Of a stretch of 64,000 nt of DNA, positions 29,749 through 35,923 are shown one piece after another. The position numbers and the translations under genes were made by a program. The stretch's first letter is position 1. Each line of letters opens with the position of its first letter. The DNA is from Azotobacter beijerinckii (lineage in GTDB: Bacteria; Pseudomonadota; Gammaproteobacteria; Pseudomonadales; Pseudomonadaceae): NCBI RefSeq assembly GCF_900110885.1, contig NZ_FOFJ01000008.1:62001-126000 (forward strand), written 5' to 3'. The notes beneath the pieces are model-generated. The model made no database searches, was not told where the DNA came from, and worked only from the letters and a program-made list of their open reading frames with translations.

Positions 29749-29775
29749 GCCCCGCCCTTGTGGCGGGGCTTTTTT
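29749..29775 (+). terminator. Rho-independent terminator of aceEF
   Basis: GCCCCGCC (29749-29756), loop CTTGT, GGCGGGGC (29762-29769), followed by six T. This is a classic intrinsic terminator on the plus strand and separates the pdh operon from the cassette island. Confidence 0.92.
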
Positions 29776-30082
29776 ATGCGTCCTTTTCGAAGGCCACAGG
29801 CATGCCCCGGACGATACCCGCCCGGTCCTACCGGAAAGCCTGCGCCACCTACCTGCAGGCAGGTCTTGCCGTAGCTAGGAAGTGCGCGGCGCAACCCAGC
29901 CGATGCAGGTACGGGAGGCATGGTGTATAACGTCCCGAAACGGTCATCTTGACCGCGAAAGCCGCGAACTAGACAGGGAGAGCGGGCATGGCAGGAATGT
30001 TATACGCCACGCCCGTTCGGGGAGTTATGCACCAGTTGGTGTCTAATAGTAGTTATACAGACATGCTAAGCAAGGTGATCAC
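29776..30082. other. Left flank of the cassette island, possible degenerate attI region
   Basis: I see no gene in this stretch. It holds a small hairpin (CGGTCA at 29941-29946 with TGACCG at 29950-29955), a GTATAAC at 29925-29931 inverted to GTTATAC at 29999-30005, and two more core-like heptamers, GTTATGC (30024-30030) and GTTATAC (30052-30058). Three GTTATRC cores spaced 25 and 28 bases resemble the integrase-binding layout of an attI site, but no integrase gene is adjacent, so this reading is weak. Base composition changes from GC-rich to AT-rich at about 30025. Confidence 0.35.
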
Positions 30083-30432
30083 ATGAAAGTCACAGCACTG
30101 ACGCTTCTAATTCTGCAAATCAACAGCCTGATTGATTCAGGAAAATATAACGACATCACTATTTCTGAAGTACATGAAGCCATTGAATCTCAAGGGCTCC
30201 TGCGCTTCATCAAAAAAGATGCGTCTCGGATATAGATCTAAGCATTCACCTAGATAGTACTGCTTATGGCAATTTTGAAAAATTCTATGAAGAGCGAATC
30301 AATCAAATTTATGGCGGCTATGCCGGAGATGAGGGTCGTAAATGGGGCGTTAAAAATCTCGGTCTCTGCCTTGTTCTCGCATGGACAAACGAAATCATAC
30401 AATGGGGCGAAGGCCTTGAGCTCTCTAATTGA
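30083..30432 (+). pseudogene. Frameshifted cassette gene of unknown function
   Basis: ATG 30083 has AAGGTG upstream and opens a 50-codon frame that stops at TAG 30233-30235. Moving to the -1 frame at the run of six A (30212-30217) gives a continuous protein of about 116 aa that ends at TGA 30430-30432, ten bases before attC 1, exactly where cassette genes usually end. The restored part contains STAYGNFEKFYEERINQIYG and a Trp-rich tail with WGVKNLGL and WTNEIIQWGEG, which looks like real protein. A single lost A, or ribosomal/transcriptional slippage on the A-run, would explain it. I do not recognise the family. Confidence 0.6.
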
Positions 30433-30441
30433 GGTTAGTTC

Positions 30442-30518
30442 GTATAACAATGCGCTCAAATCGCTCACTTCGTTCGCTGGGACGGGCTAAAGCCCGCCCC
30501 TTAGCTTAATCGTTAGGT
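30442..30518 (+). other. attC site 1 (77 bp)
   Basis: Outer boxes are GTATAAC (30442-30448) and GTTAGGT (30512-30518). The inner arms GCTCAA and TTAGC pair with one extra C bulged out. The centre is a short hairpin GGGCT-AA-AGCCC. The core site supplies the AGGT upstream of the next cassette's start codon. Confidence 0.88.
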
Positions 30519-30523
30519 ATCAC

Positions 30524-30757
30524 ATGCTAAACCGTTACCCAGACCAAACTCGCTCACGAAGAGGCTTCGCATTAGCTGGGGCCATCTTCTTTGCTTTCGG
30601 CTTGTTCATGGCGCTAGTCGGGTCTGAAATCGGAGTATTTATCGGCGCTCTTTTTGGTTTCGCATTGCTGCTACCATCCGTTTTTTTGGGAGAAGTAGGT
30701 TTTCGAAAATTTGAAAGAATTCTTTCAAAAATCGCTTTATTTGGGAGCCTGTCGTGA
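30524..30757 (+). CDS. Small cassette-encoded membrane protein, unknown function
   Basis: The 77-aa product begins at ATG 30524, six bases after the core site of attC 1, whose AGGT serves as ribosome site, as is common in cassettes. After a basic N-terminus (residues 1-13) come two hydrophobic helices, about 15-33 and 37-56, then a charged tail with RKFERILSK. It is likely an inner-membrane hairpin protein. I do not recognise a family. It ends one base before the outer box of attC 2. AT-rich codon use marks it as foreign. Confidence 0.7.
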   Translation: MLNRYPDQTRSRRGFALAGAIFFAFGLFMALVGSEIGVFIGALFGFALLLPSVFLGEVGFRKFERILSKIALFGSLS

Positions 30758-30758
30758 A

Positions 30759-30846
30759 ACCTAACTATGCGCTCAACACCGTTCGCTTCGCTCACTGGAC
30801 TCGCAAAAGCTGCGCTTTTGCTCGCCTGTTAGCTTAATTGTTATGT
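30759..30846 (+). other. attC site 2 (88 bp)
   Basis: Outer boxes ACCTAAC (30759-30765) and GTTATGT (30840-30846). Inner arms GCTCAACA and TGTTAGC pair with an extra C bulge. The centre carries GCAAAAGC-TGC-GCTTTTGC. Nearly identical to attC 3 over the inner ~70 bases. Confidence 0.9.
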
Positions 30847-30860
30847 TTCAAGGAGGAATC

Positions 30861-31388
30861 ATGGAGCTGCAACTAAAAAGAAATGAGTTAATTGCATGGC
30901 TTAAGACTGTTGCCGGCGCGACAGTCTTATCAATCTCCTTGGCGGGCCAGCTAGCCGAATTACAAACAAACATATCTTCGCCATACCGTTTAGCTACGGC
31001 GCTTGAGCAAAAGGTTGACTTCCTTGATGACGGGCCATATCTCGTAAAATATGAGCAAGCCCAAGACGATGATGAGCAAGCTCTTCCCTATACAACATTT
31101 GCCATGGCAATGACATTCAAGGCCGAGCTAGCAAATCACCCAGGTAAGTTTGTAGGGGGCTACGACGCTTTAATTGCCGCAGCATCCGGATATGAATACT
31201 TAGCAAAAGTAAGCAAGGAATCATACGGCCTTGTAGGCCACCTGCTAATCTCACTTCCTCAAGCCCCTGACGAGCTAGCGGCACTCAAAGAGGTGCTAGC
31301 AGCAACCAGCGTCGTGTACGCATTCCCTGATGGCACCGGCACACTCAATTTGGGGAATGTAAAAATGGGCAACGGAATATACAGTTGA
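30861..31388 (+). CDS. Cassette-encoded hypothetical protein
   Basis: The 175-aa product starts at ATG 30861 with AAGGAGG (30850-30856) five bases before it; an in-frame ATG at 30843 lies inside the attC core and is not used. The N-terminus (about 11-31) is a hydrophobic helix, AGATVLSISLAGQL, that could be an anchor or signal. An acidic stretch (YEQAQDDDEQAL, ~64-75) and a mixed alpha/beta body follow. No known motif is evident and I do not recognise the family. It ends one base before the outer box of attC 3. It is foreign by base composition. Confidence 0.75.
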   Translation: MELQLKRNELIAWLKTVAGATVLSISLAGQLAELQTNISSPYRLATALEQKVDFLDDGPYLVKYEQAQDDDEQALPYTTFAMAMTFKAELANHPGKFVGGYDALIAAASGYEYLAKVSKESYGLVGHLLISLPQAPDELAALKEVLAATSVVYAFPDGTGTLNLGNVKMGNGIYS

Positions 31389-31389
31389 A

Positions 31390-31477
31390 ACATAACAAGT
31401 CGCTCAACACCGTTCGCTTCGCTCACTGGACTCGCAAAAGCTGTGCTTTTGCTCGCCTGTTAGCTTAATCGTTAACT
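31390..31477 (+). other. attC site 3 (88 bp)
   Basis: Outer boxes ACATAAC (31390-31396) and GTTAACT (31471-31477). The inner sequence matches attC 2 almost base for base, including the bulged C and the GCAAAAGC/GCTTTTGC centre (one C-to-T change). The close match suggests both cassettes came from the same integron pool. Confidence 0.88.
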
Positions 31478-31519
31478 GGCTTAATCAACTCCACAGTTAA
31501 AATTGCATAAAGAGACTAA

Positions 31520-32608
31520 ATGATGGCAACGGATTACAACGAAGGTTTAGAAGAACTTGAAAGCGAAGAGCTTGATTTGGAGTCAACACCTGCCACATAC
31601 GAGGTAATTACATACCCGGCTGACTTTACATTAGAAGGATTGGTGTCTAAGTATCGCAAAGGTTCGATGACAGTTCCCGGCTTTCAAAGAAATTATGTAT
31701 GGAACATTAAGCAAGCGAGCCGGTTAATTGAATCATTCCTTCTTGGTTTGCCTGTTCCCGCAATATTTTTGTTTACTGACGAGGTCAATAACGAGCAACT
31801 CGTCATTGACGGCCAGCAACGACTAATGTCTGTTGTTTATTTCTTTGATGGTTACTTTGGAGAAGCAGACAAAGGCGGCCGTAAAAAAGTATTCAGGCTA
31901 ACAGGATTGAATGAAAACAGTCCATACCATAATAAAACGTATGCTGAACTTGAAGATTCCAATCAAGCTGCATTTAACAAGTTGAATGATAGTGTTCTGC
32001 GTGCGTTTGTAGTCAAGCAAATAACCCCAAATGGCAATACAAGTGTTTATCATATTTTTGAGAGGTTAAACACAGGGGGGACACAGCTAGTAGGCCAAGA
32101 AATACGAAATTGTGTTTATCATGGAGAGTTCAACGATTTGCTCTGCGATTTAAATAAGTATGAAAATTGGCGGAGGATATTTGGCAATAGTTATCCGCAC
32201 AAGAGGCAGAAGGACGTCGAGTTAATACTTAGATTCTTTGCTTTCTACGAGAATGGCGATAACTATGAGAGGCCAATTAAAGACTTCATGTCAAATTTTA
32301 TGCGAGAGAATCAGCATATGGATATAGAAAAGCAGGAGAGATTCAAATTGCTTTTCAAGAGCACCTGTGACCAAGTAGTAGCGCTCCTTGGGGAAAAGCC
32401 CTTTCATATATGGTCAGGCCTGAATGTTGCTGTGTTTGACTCTACCTTGACAGCTTTAGCAAAGAATGGATTCCCAGATGATCTAAAAGCCAGGTTTGAC
32501 AAGCTCAAGAAAGACGACGCCTTTGTGAAAGGTGTTCGCGGAGCAACGGCAGACGAGTCGATCGTTGAGCTAAGAATGAGCCTTGCAAGGCAGTACTTAA
32601 TCCGATGA
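31520..32608 (+). CDS. DUF262 domain protein, predicted nucleotide-sensing/nuclease subunit of a defense module
   Basis: The 362-aa product carries a DUF262 (ParB/Srx-fold, GmrS-like) domain: VPGFQRNYVW (52-61), the signature VIDGQQRL (95-102) with the DGQQR that binds or cleaves nucleotides, and FERLNTGGTQL (180-190). The C-terminal third is helical and lacks the HNH/DUF1524 nuclease half of GmrSD. DUF262 proteins occur in type IV restriction (GmrSD), SspE and other anti-phage systems. It starts at ATG 31520 behind AAAGAGA. Its stop overlaps the next start (ATGA, 32605-32608), so it is made together with a HEPN protein. Both genes share one cassette. Function as an anti-phage or toxin-type module is inferred. 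Confidence 0.85.
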   Translation: MMATDYNEGLEELESEELDLESTPATYEVITYPADFTLEGLVSKYRKGSMTVPGFQRNYVWNIKQASRLIESFLLGLPVPAIFLFTDEVNNEQLVIDGQQRLMSVVYFFDGYFGEADKGGRKKVFRLTGLNENSPYHNKTYAELEDSNQAAFNKLNDSVLRAFVVKQITPNGNTSVYHIFERLNTGGTQLVGQEIRNCVYHGEFNDLLCDLNKYENWRRIFGNSYPHKRQKDVELILRFFAFYENGDNYERPIKDFMSNFMRENQHMDIEKQERFKLLFKSTCDQVVALLGEKPFHIWSGLNVAVFDSTLTALAKNGFPDDLKARFDKLKKDDAFVKGVRGATADESIVELRMSLARQYLIR

Positions 32609-33090
32609 GCTTTTATCAAAGAATCGACAATGCCATTGAAACATGCAGGCAGCATGTGAGCCACCTTGACCCTACCAATTTAAAAGACAAGGAATTGGAG
32701 ACATATTTGGTGGCTGGGCTGGTAGTGCTGATAGTCTCTGAGTATGAAGAATACTTAGAGTCTGTCTTCTCAAAAAGGGCAGATCTTTGTGGTGACGAGC
32801 ATGCAGCTAATTACATAAAGAAAACCTTGTCTCAGAAATTCAGAAGCCCAGATCTATCGAAGATAAACGAAACACTGAGCAGATTTGATGGGACCTACAA
32901 AGTTTCCTTCTTAAATAACATAGAAAATTCTCCAGAACATGCGGCGTGGGACTCGTTAATGAAGGCACGTCACGCAGTTGTTCATAAAAAGGGGAGTCTT
33001 AACCTGACTTTTGGTGAGCTGTGTCAGAAATACCCGTTAACTAAAGCTGTAATATCCAATATAGAGAGTGTGCTGGGTGTCGCCAGTTAA
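32605..33090 (+). CDS. HEPN domain ribonuclease-like protein (MAE_28990/MAE_18760 type), partner of DUF262 protein
   Basis: The 161-aa product is all-helical. The HEPN active-site pattern R-x4-H appears as RHAVVH (R122, H127) within LMKARHAVVHKKG, close to the C-terminus as in the MAE_28990/MAE_18760 HEPN group. HEPN proteins are metal-independent RNases used as toxins and in abortive infection. The N-terminal helix KELETYLVAGLVVLIVSEYE is also family-like. It is translationally coupled to the DUF262 gene upstream. This pairing is known from predicted conflict systems. The last codon falls inside the outer box of attC 4, so it is the final gene of the cassette. Toxicity and target are inferred. 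Confidence 0.8.
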   Translation: MSFYQRIDNAIETCRQHVSHLDPTNLKDKELETYLVAGLVVLIVSEYEEYLESVFSKRADLCGDEHAANYIKKTLSQKFRSPDLSKINETLSRFDGTYKVSFLNNIENSPEHAAWDSLMKARHAVVHKKGSLNLTFGELCQKYPLTKAVISNIESVLGVAS

Positions 33091-33132
33091 CAAGGCATTG
33101 CAGCGGATAAGCCGCTGAATGCGACGTTAGGC
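33085..33132 (+). other. attC site 4 (48 bp, different type)
   Basis: Outer boxes AGTTAAC (33085-33091) and GTTAGGC (33126-33132, a perfect consensus core). Inside, GGCATT-G-CAGCGG pairs with CCGCTGAATGC with one bulged G. It is much shorter than attC 1-3 and of unrelated inner sequence, so this cassette has a different origin. Confidence 0.8.
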
Positions 33133-33157
33133 GGTATTGTTTTTTTGAGTTTTTGAT

Positions 33158-33183
33158 CGTGCCCACGCTCCTGCGTGGGCACG
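33158..33183. repeat. Perfect 11-base inverted repeat right of the array
   Basis: CGTGCCCACGC (33158-33168), loop TCCT, GCGTGGGCACG (33173-33183). T-runs lie before it, not after it, so it does not read as a terminator on either strand. It is 25 bases beyond the last attC core and close to where base composition returns to GC-rich. It may be a dispersed repeat or the scar of the island boundary. Confidence 0.6.
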
Positions 33184-33315
33184 TTGCAGGGGACGCTTCG
33201 GCGCCTCTGGGGCGCAGGTTATGTTTTCCCGACGCCAGTCCGGTGCTAAAACTGGGCCGGCGTCAAAAGCCCCCACGACCACCGCGACGCCCGTCGCCCT
33301 CCCAGGAGAACCCCC

Positions 33316-33966
33316 ATGGTGCTGCGCTCGCAGATTCTCGCCCACAAGCTGGCCTTGCCCGACCCCGCCCAGGCGCTGCCCGGACGCGCCGAGGCCATGC
33401 CGGTGCCGGCGGCCCACCACGTCAACGGCCACCCCCTGAAACCGCCCTTCCCGGCCGGACTGCAGCAGGCGCTGTTCGGTCTCGGCTGCTTCTGGGGTGC
33501 CGAACGGCGCTTCTGGCAGCAACCCGGGGTATGGAGCACCGCGGTGGGCTATGCCGGCGGCCTCACGCCGAACCCGACCTACGAGGAAGTCTGCTCCGGC
33601 CTGACCGGGCACACCGAGGTGGTGCTGGTGGTGTTCGATCCGCAGGAGACCGATTACCCGGCGCTGCTGAAGGTCTTCTGGGAAATCCACGACCCGACCC
33701 AGGGCATGCGCCAGGGCGGCGACATCGGCACCCAGTACCGTTCGGCGATCTACTGCTTCGACGCCGCCCAGCGCGCCGCCGCCGAAGCCAGCCGGGAGCG
33801 CTTCCAGGCGGAACTGGCGAAGGCCGGCTACGGCCCGGTCACCACCGAGATCGCCGACGCCCCGCCGTTCTACTACGCCGAGGCCTATCACCAGCAGTAC
33901 CTGGCGAAGAACCCCGACGGCTACTGCGGGCTGGGCGGCACCGGGGTGTGCCTGCCGCCGGCCTGA
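33316..33966 (+). CDS. msrA: Peptide methionine-(S)-S-oxide reductase
   Basis: MsrA reduces methionine S-sulfoxide in proteins. The 216-aa product shows the active site [13 protein letters not shown] with the nucleophilic Cys, the substrate-binding [26 protein letters not shown], and the resolving Cys near [11 protein letters not shown] at the C-terminus. AGGAG precedes ATG 33316. The ~50-residue N-terminal extension is typical of pseudomonad and E. coli enzymes. It is the first core gene right of the cassette island and converges on rlmJ. Confidence 0.96.
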   Translation: MVLRSQILAHKLALPDPAQALPGRAEAMPVPAAHHVNGHPLKPPFPAGLQQALFGLGCFWGAERRFWQQPGVWSTAVGYAGGLTPNPTYEEVCSGLTGHTEVVLVVFDPQETDYPALLKVFWEIHDPTQGMRQGGDIGTQYRSAIYCFDAAQRAAAEASRERFQAELAKAGYGPVTTEIADAPPFYYAEAYHQQYLAKNPDGYCGLGGTGVCLPPA

Positions 33967-33990
33967 AACCGGCAGCTGCAGACCAACGGC

Positions 33991-34014
33991 ACGGCGAGTT
34001 GCACCCGCCCTACG
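33991..34014. repeat. REP-like palindrome overlapping the rlmJ stop codon
   Basis: ACGGCGAGTTGC-ACCCGCC-CTACG is a single unit of the same type as at 21.1 kb: read on the minus strand it begins CGTAGGGCGGGT. Its CTA (34010-34012) is the rlmJ TAG stop. It lies between the convergent msrA and rlmJ. Confidence 0.55.
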
Positions 34015-34903
34015 GCTTGCGGCGCTTGCGTCCGGCCGCCGGAGTGGCCGGTTTGGCGGCGAACGGCTGCTCCTCGACCAGCCAGTCCAGCCGCCAGCCG
34101 CCCTGGCTCTGCGCCAGATGCTCGGCCAGCCAGGGCAGCAGCTGGCGCAGCTCCTCCTCGAGCCCCCACGGCGGGTTGGCGATTGCCAGGCCCGAACCGT
34201 TCAGGCGCTGCGCCTCATCGGCCGGGTGCACGTAGAGTTCGGCACGCAGCAGCGTGGGCGCGCCGCTTTTCTGCAGATCCTGATAGAAGCGCCGGAGCTG
34301 GTGCAGGTCCTTGATCGGGTACCAGATCGCCACCACCGTCTGGCGCATCCGACCGATGGCCTCCTGCAGCGCCAGGGCGCAACGCTCCGGCTCGTCGGCC
34401 TGCTCGAAGGGCGGGTCGATCAGCAGCAGGGCGCGCTTCTCCGCCACCGGCAGCAGGGCCCGCGGGACATGCCAGCCCTCGCCCAAGTGCACCGCGACGC
34501 GCCGGTCGCCGGCCATGTTCTCCTTGAGCAGGCGGCCGTCCTCGGGGTGCTTCTCGTTGAGCAGCAGGCGGTCCTGCGGGCGGGTCAGGCGGCGCGCCAG
34601 TTCGGGCGAGCCGGGATAGTGGCGCAACCTGCCGCCGGCGTTCATCTCGCGTACTACGTTCAGGTAGTCGACGGCCGGCGCGGGCAGGTCCGCCGCGTCC
34701 CACAGGCGGGCGATGCCCTCCAGCCACTCGCCGGTGCGGCTGGCCGCATTGCCCTGCAGGTCGTAGAGGCCGACGCCGGCGTGGCTGTCGAGGTAGGCGA
34801 AGGGGGCCTCCTTGCGCGCCAGCAGGGCGATCAGGCGGGCCAGGGTCAGGTGTTTCAGGACGTCGGCGTGGTTGCCGGCATGGAAGGCGTGGCGGTAGTT
34901 CAT
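34010..34903 (-). CDS. rlmJ: 23S rRNA (adenine2030-N6)-methyltransferase
   Basis: RlmJ methylates A2030 of 23S rRNA with SAM. The 297-aa protein begins with the signature MNYRHAFHAGNHADVLKH, has the SAM motif LDSHAGVGLYDL and the catalytic (D/N)PP(F/Y) motif as LLIDPPFEQ. A second NPPWGLEEEL segment follows. The basic C-terminal tail is slightly longer than usual and ends in a repeat-derived stop codon. It converges on msrA and is followed upstream by a LysR gene on the same strand. Confidence 0.95.
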   Translation of the reverse strand: MNYRHAFHAGNHADVLKHLTLARLIALLARKEAPFAYLDSHAGVGLYDLQGNAASRTGEWLEGIARLWDAADLPAPAVDYLNVVREMNAGGRLRHYPGSPELARRLTRPQDRLLLNEKHPEDGRLLKENMAGDRRVAVHLGEGWHVPRALLPVAEKRALLLIDPPFEQADEPERCALALQEAIGRMRQTVVAIWYPIKDLHQLRRFYQDLQKSGAPTLLRAELYVHPADEAQRLNGSGLAIANPPWGLEEELRQLLPWLAEHLAQSQGGWRLDWLVEEQPFAAKPATPAAGRKRRKP

Positions 34904-34951
34904 GGCAAAGGGGCTCCTCGGGCCGCACAGTTTACCCGCTTGCTGACCGCC

Positions 34952-35842
34952 TCACGCAGTCGCCGGCACCGGCTCGGCGCGCAGCAGTTCGAGCAGGCGC
35001 TCCAGCGCGGCATGCACGGGCGCGTCGCGGCGGCGCACCAGCAGGGTCGGCGCCGCCGCCAGGTCGGCCTCGATCGGCCGCCAGCGCACCAACCGGCCAC
35101 GGGGATGCAGCTCCAGCAGGCTGCGCGGCAGCAGGCCGACGCCCATCCCGGCGGCGGCGGCGCCGAGGATCGCGTCGATCGAGCCATAGCTCTGCCGCGC
35201 GCCGACCTGCAGGCGGTGGCGCTCGCTCCAGCGCTCCAGGCGCTCGCGGTAGTGGCAGCCGCTGGGAAAGCCGAGCAGGGTCACCGGCGCCTGCGTCAGG
35301 GACTCGGGAGCCAGCCCTTCCGGCAGCACCAGCACCAGTTCCTCGTGCCAGATCGCCTCGCCGTGCAGCCGCGGGTCCTCGTGGGGACCGCCGATCAGCG
35401 CGGCGTCCAGCCGGCCGGCGAGCACCTCGCCGAGCAGGTGGCCGCTGGTGCCGGTCACCAGGCTCAGGTCGAGCCGCGGCGCCTCGCGGTGGAGGGCGGC
35501 CAGCACCTCCGGCAGGCGCACCGCGGCGGTGGACTCCATCGAGCCCAGGCGCAACTCGCCGGCCCACAGGTCTTCCTGGACGCTGCTCCAGGCCGCCCGG
35601 CAGAGCTGCTCCAGTTGCTCGGCATGGGGCAGCAGGCGGGTTCCCGCCGGGGTCAGGCGCAGGCGCTGCGCCTGGCGCTGGAACAGCGCGACGCCGAGCT
35701 GGGCCTCCAGCTGGCGCAGCCGCGCGGAAACGTTCGACGGCACGCAGTGCAGCTCCTGGGCCGCAGCGATCAGCGAGCCGCAACGACTGACCGCGAGGAA
35801 ATGGCGCAGCAGCTGGGGATTGAGTCGTTCCCAGGAGGACAT
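34952..35842 (-). CDS. LysR family transcriptional regulator
   Basis: The 296-aa protein has an N-terminal winged helix-turn-helix (residues ~5-62, with HFLAVSRCGSLIAAAQELHCVPSNVSARLRQLE) and a periplasmic-binding-like effector domain. I split the quoted helix only for orientation: the recognition helix is VPSNVSARLRQ. ATG 35842 has GAGG five bases upstream; GTG 35848 is an alternative. It is divergent from the MFS-tautomerase pair at 35924-37359, which it probably regulates. The inducer is unknown. Confidence 0.9.
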   Translation of the reverse strand: MSSWERLNPQLLRHFLAVSRCGSLIAAAQELHCVPSNVSARLRQLEAQLGVALFQRQAQRLRLTPAGTRLLPHAEQLEQLCRAAWSSVQEDLWAGELRLGSMESTAAVRLPEVLAALHREAPRLDLSLVTGTSGHLLGEVLAGRLDAALIGGPHEDPRLHGEAIWHEELVLVLPEGLAPESLTQAPVTLLGFPSGCHYRERLERWSERHRLQVGARQSYGSIDAILGAAAAGMGVGLLPRSLLELHPRGRLVRWRPIEADLAAAPTLLVRRRDAPVHAALERLLELLRAEPVPATA

Positions 35843-35923
35843 GGGCACCTCGACAGCATCAAAAGTGAAAACCGGCTTCAGTATTTTTCACTGGCAGTAT
35901 TTCCGGGGCAATCGCTAAGGTAG

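Larger units (their letters stand above)
30025..33132 (+). mobile_element. Integron gene-cassette array without integrase (CALIN-type)
   Basis: A run of AT-rich cassettes, all reading rightwards, each gene followed by an attC site. The four attC sites end with core sites cut at 30512/30513, 30840/30841, 31471/31472 and 33126/33127. This delimits cassettes of 328, 631 and 1655 bases after a first one whose left end is unclear. Each attC shows imperfect inverted R and L boxes with a one-base bulge in the L arm, the hallmark of integron recombination sites. No intI gene is present in the window and both flanks are housekeeping genes. The array occupies the aceF-msrA junction. The left boundary at 30025 is approximate. 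Confidence 0.85.

Noticed and set aside
29739..29921. 60-codon minus-strand frame next to the aceF terminator
   Set aside because: It overlaps the terminator hairpin and has no recognisable product or ribosome site.
30266..30490. 74-codon frame in cassette 1
   Set aside because: No ribosome site and it runs through most of attC 1; the -1 continuation of the gene at 30083 ends before attC and fits better.
32404..32664. Minus-strand frame at the DUF262/HEPN overlap
   Set aside because: It is antisense to the coupled stop/start and has no ribosome site or motif.
30442..33132. CRISPR array
   Set aside because: Repeats are only four, spaced by whole genes, and fold as attC sites; there are no short uniform spacers or cas genes.
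33138..33183. T-runs plus hairpin as terminator of the cassette array
   Set aside because: The T-runs come before the hairpin on plus, and on minus the hairpin would be followed by A, so neither direction fits.
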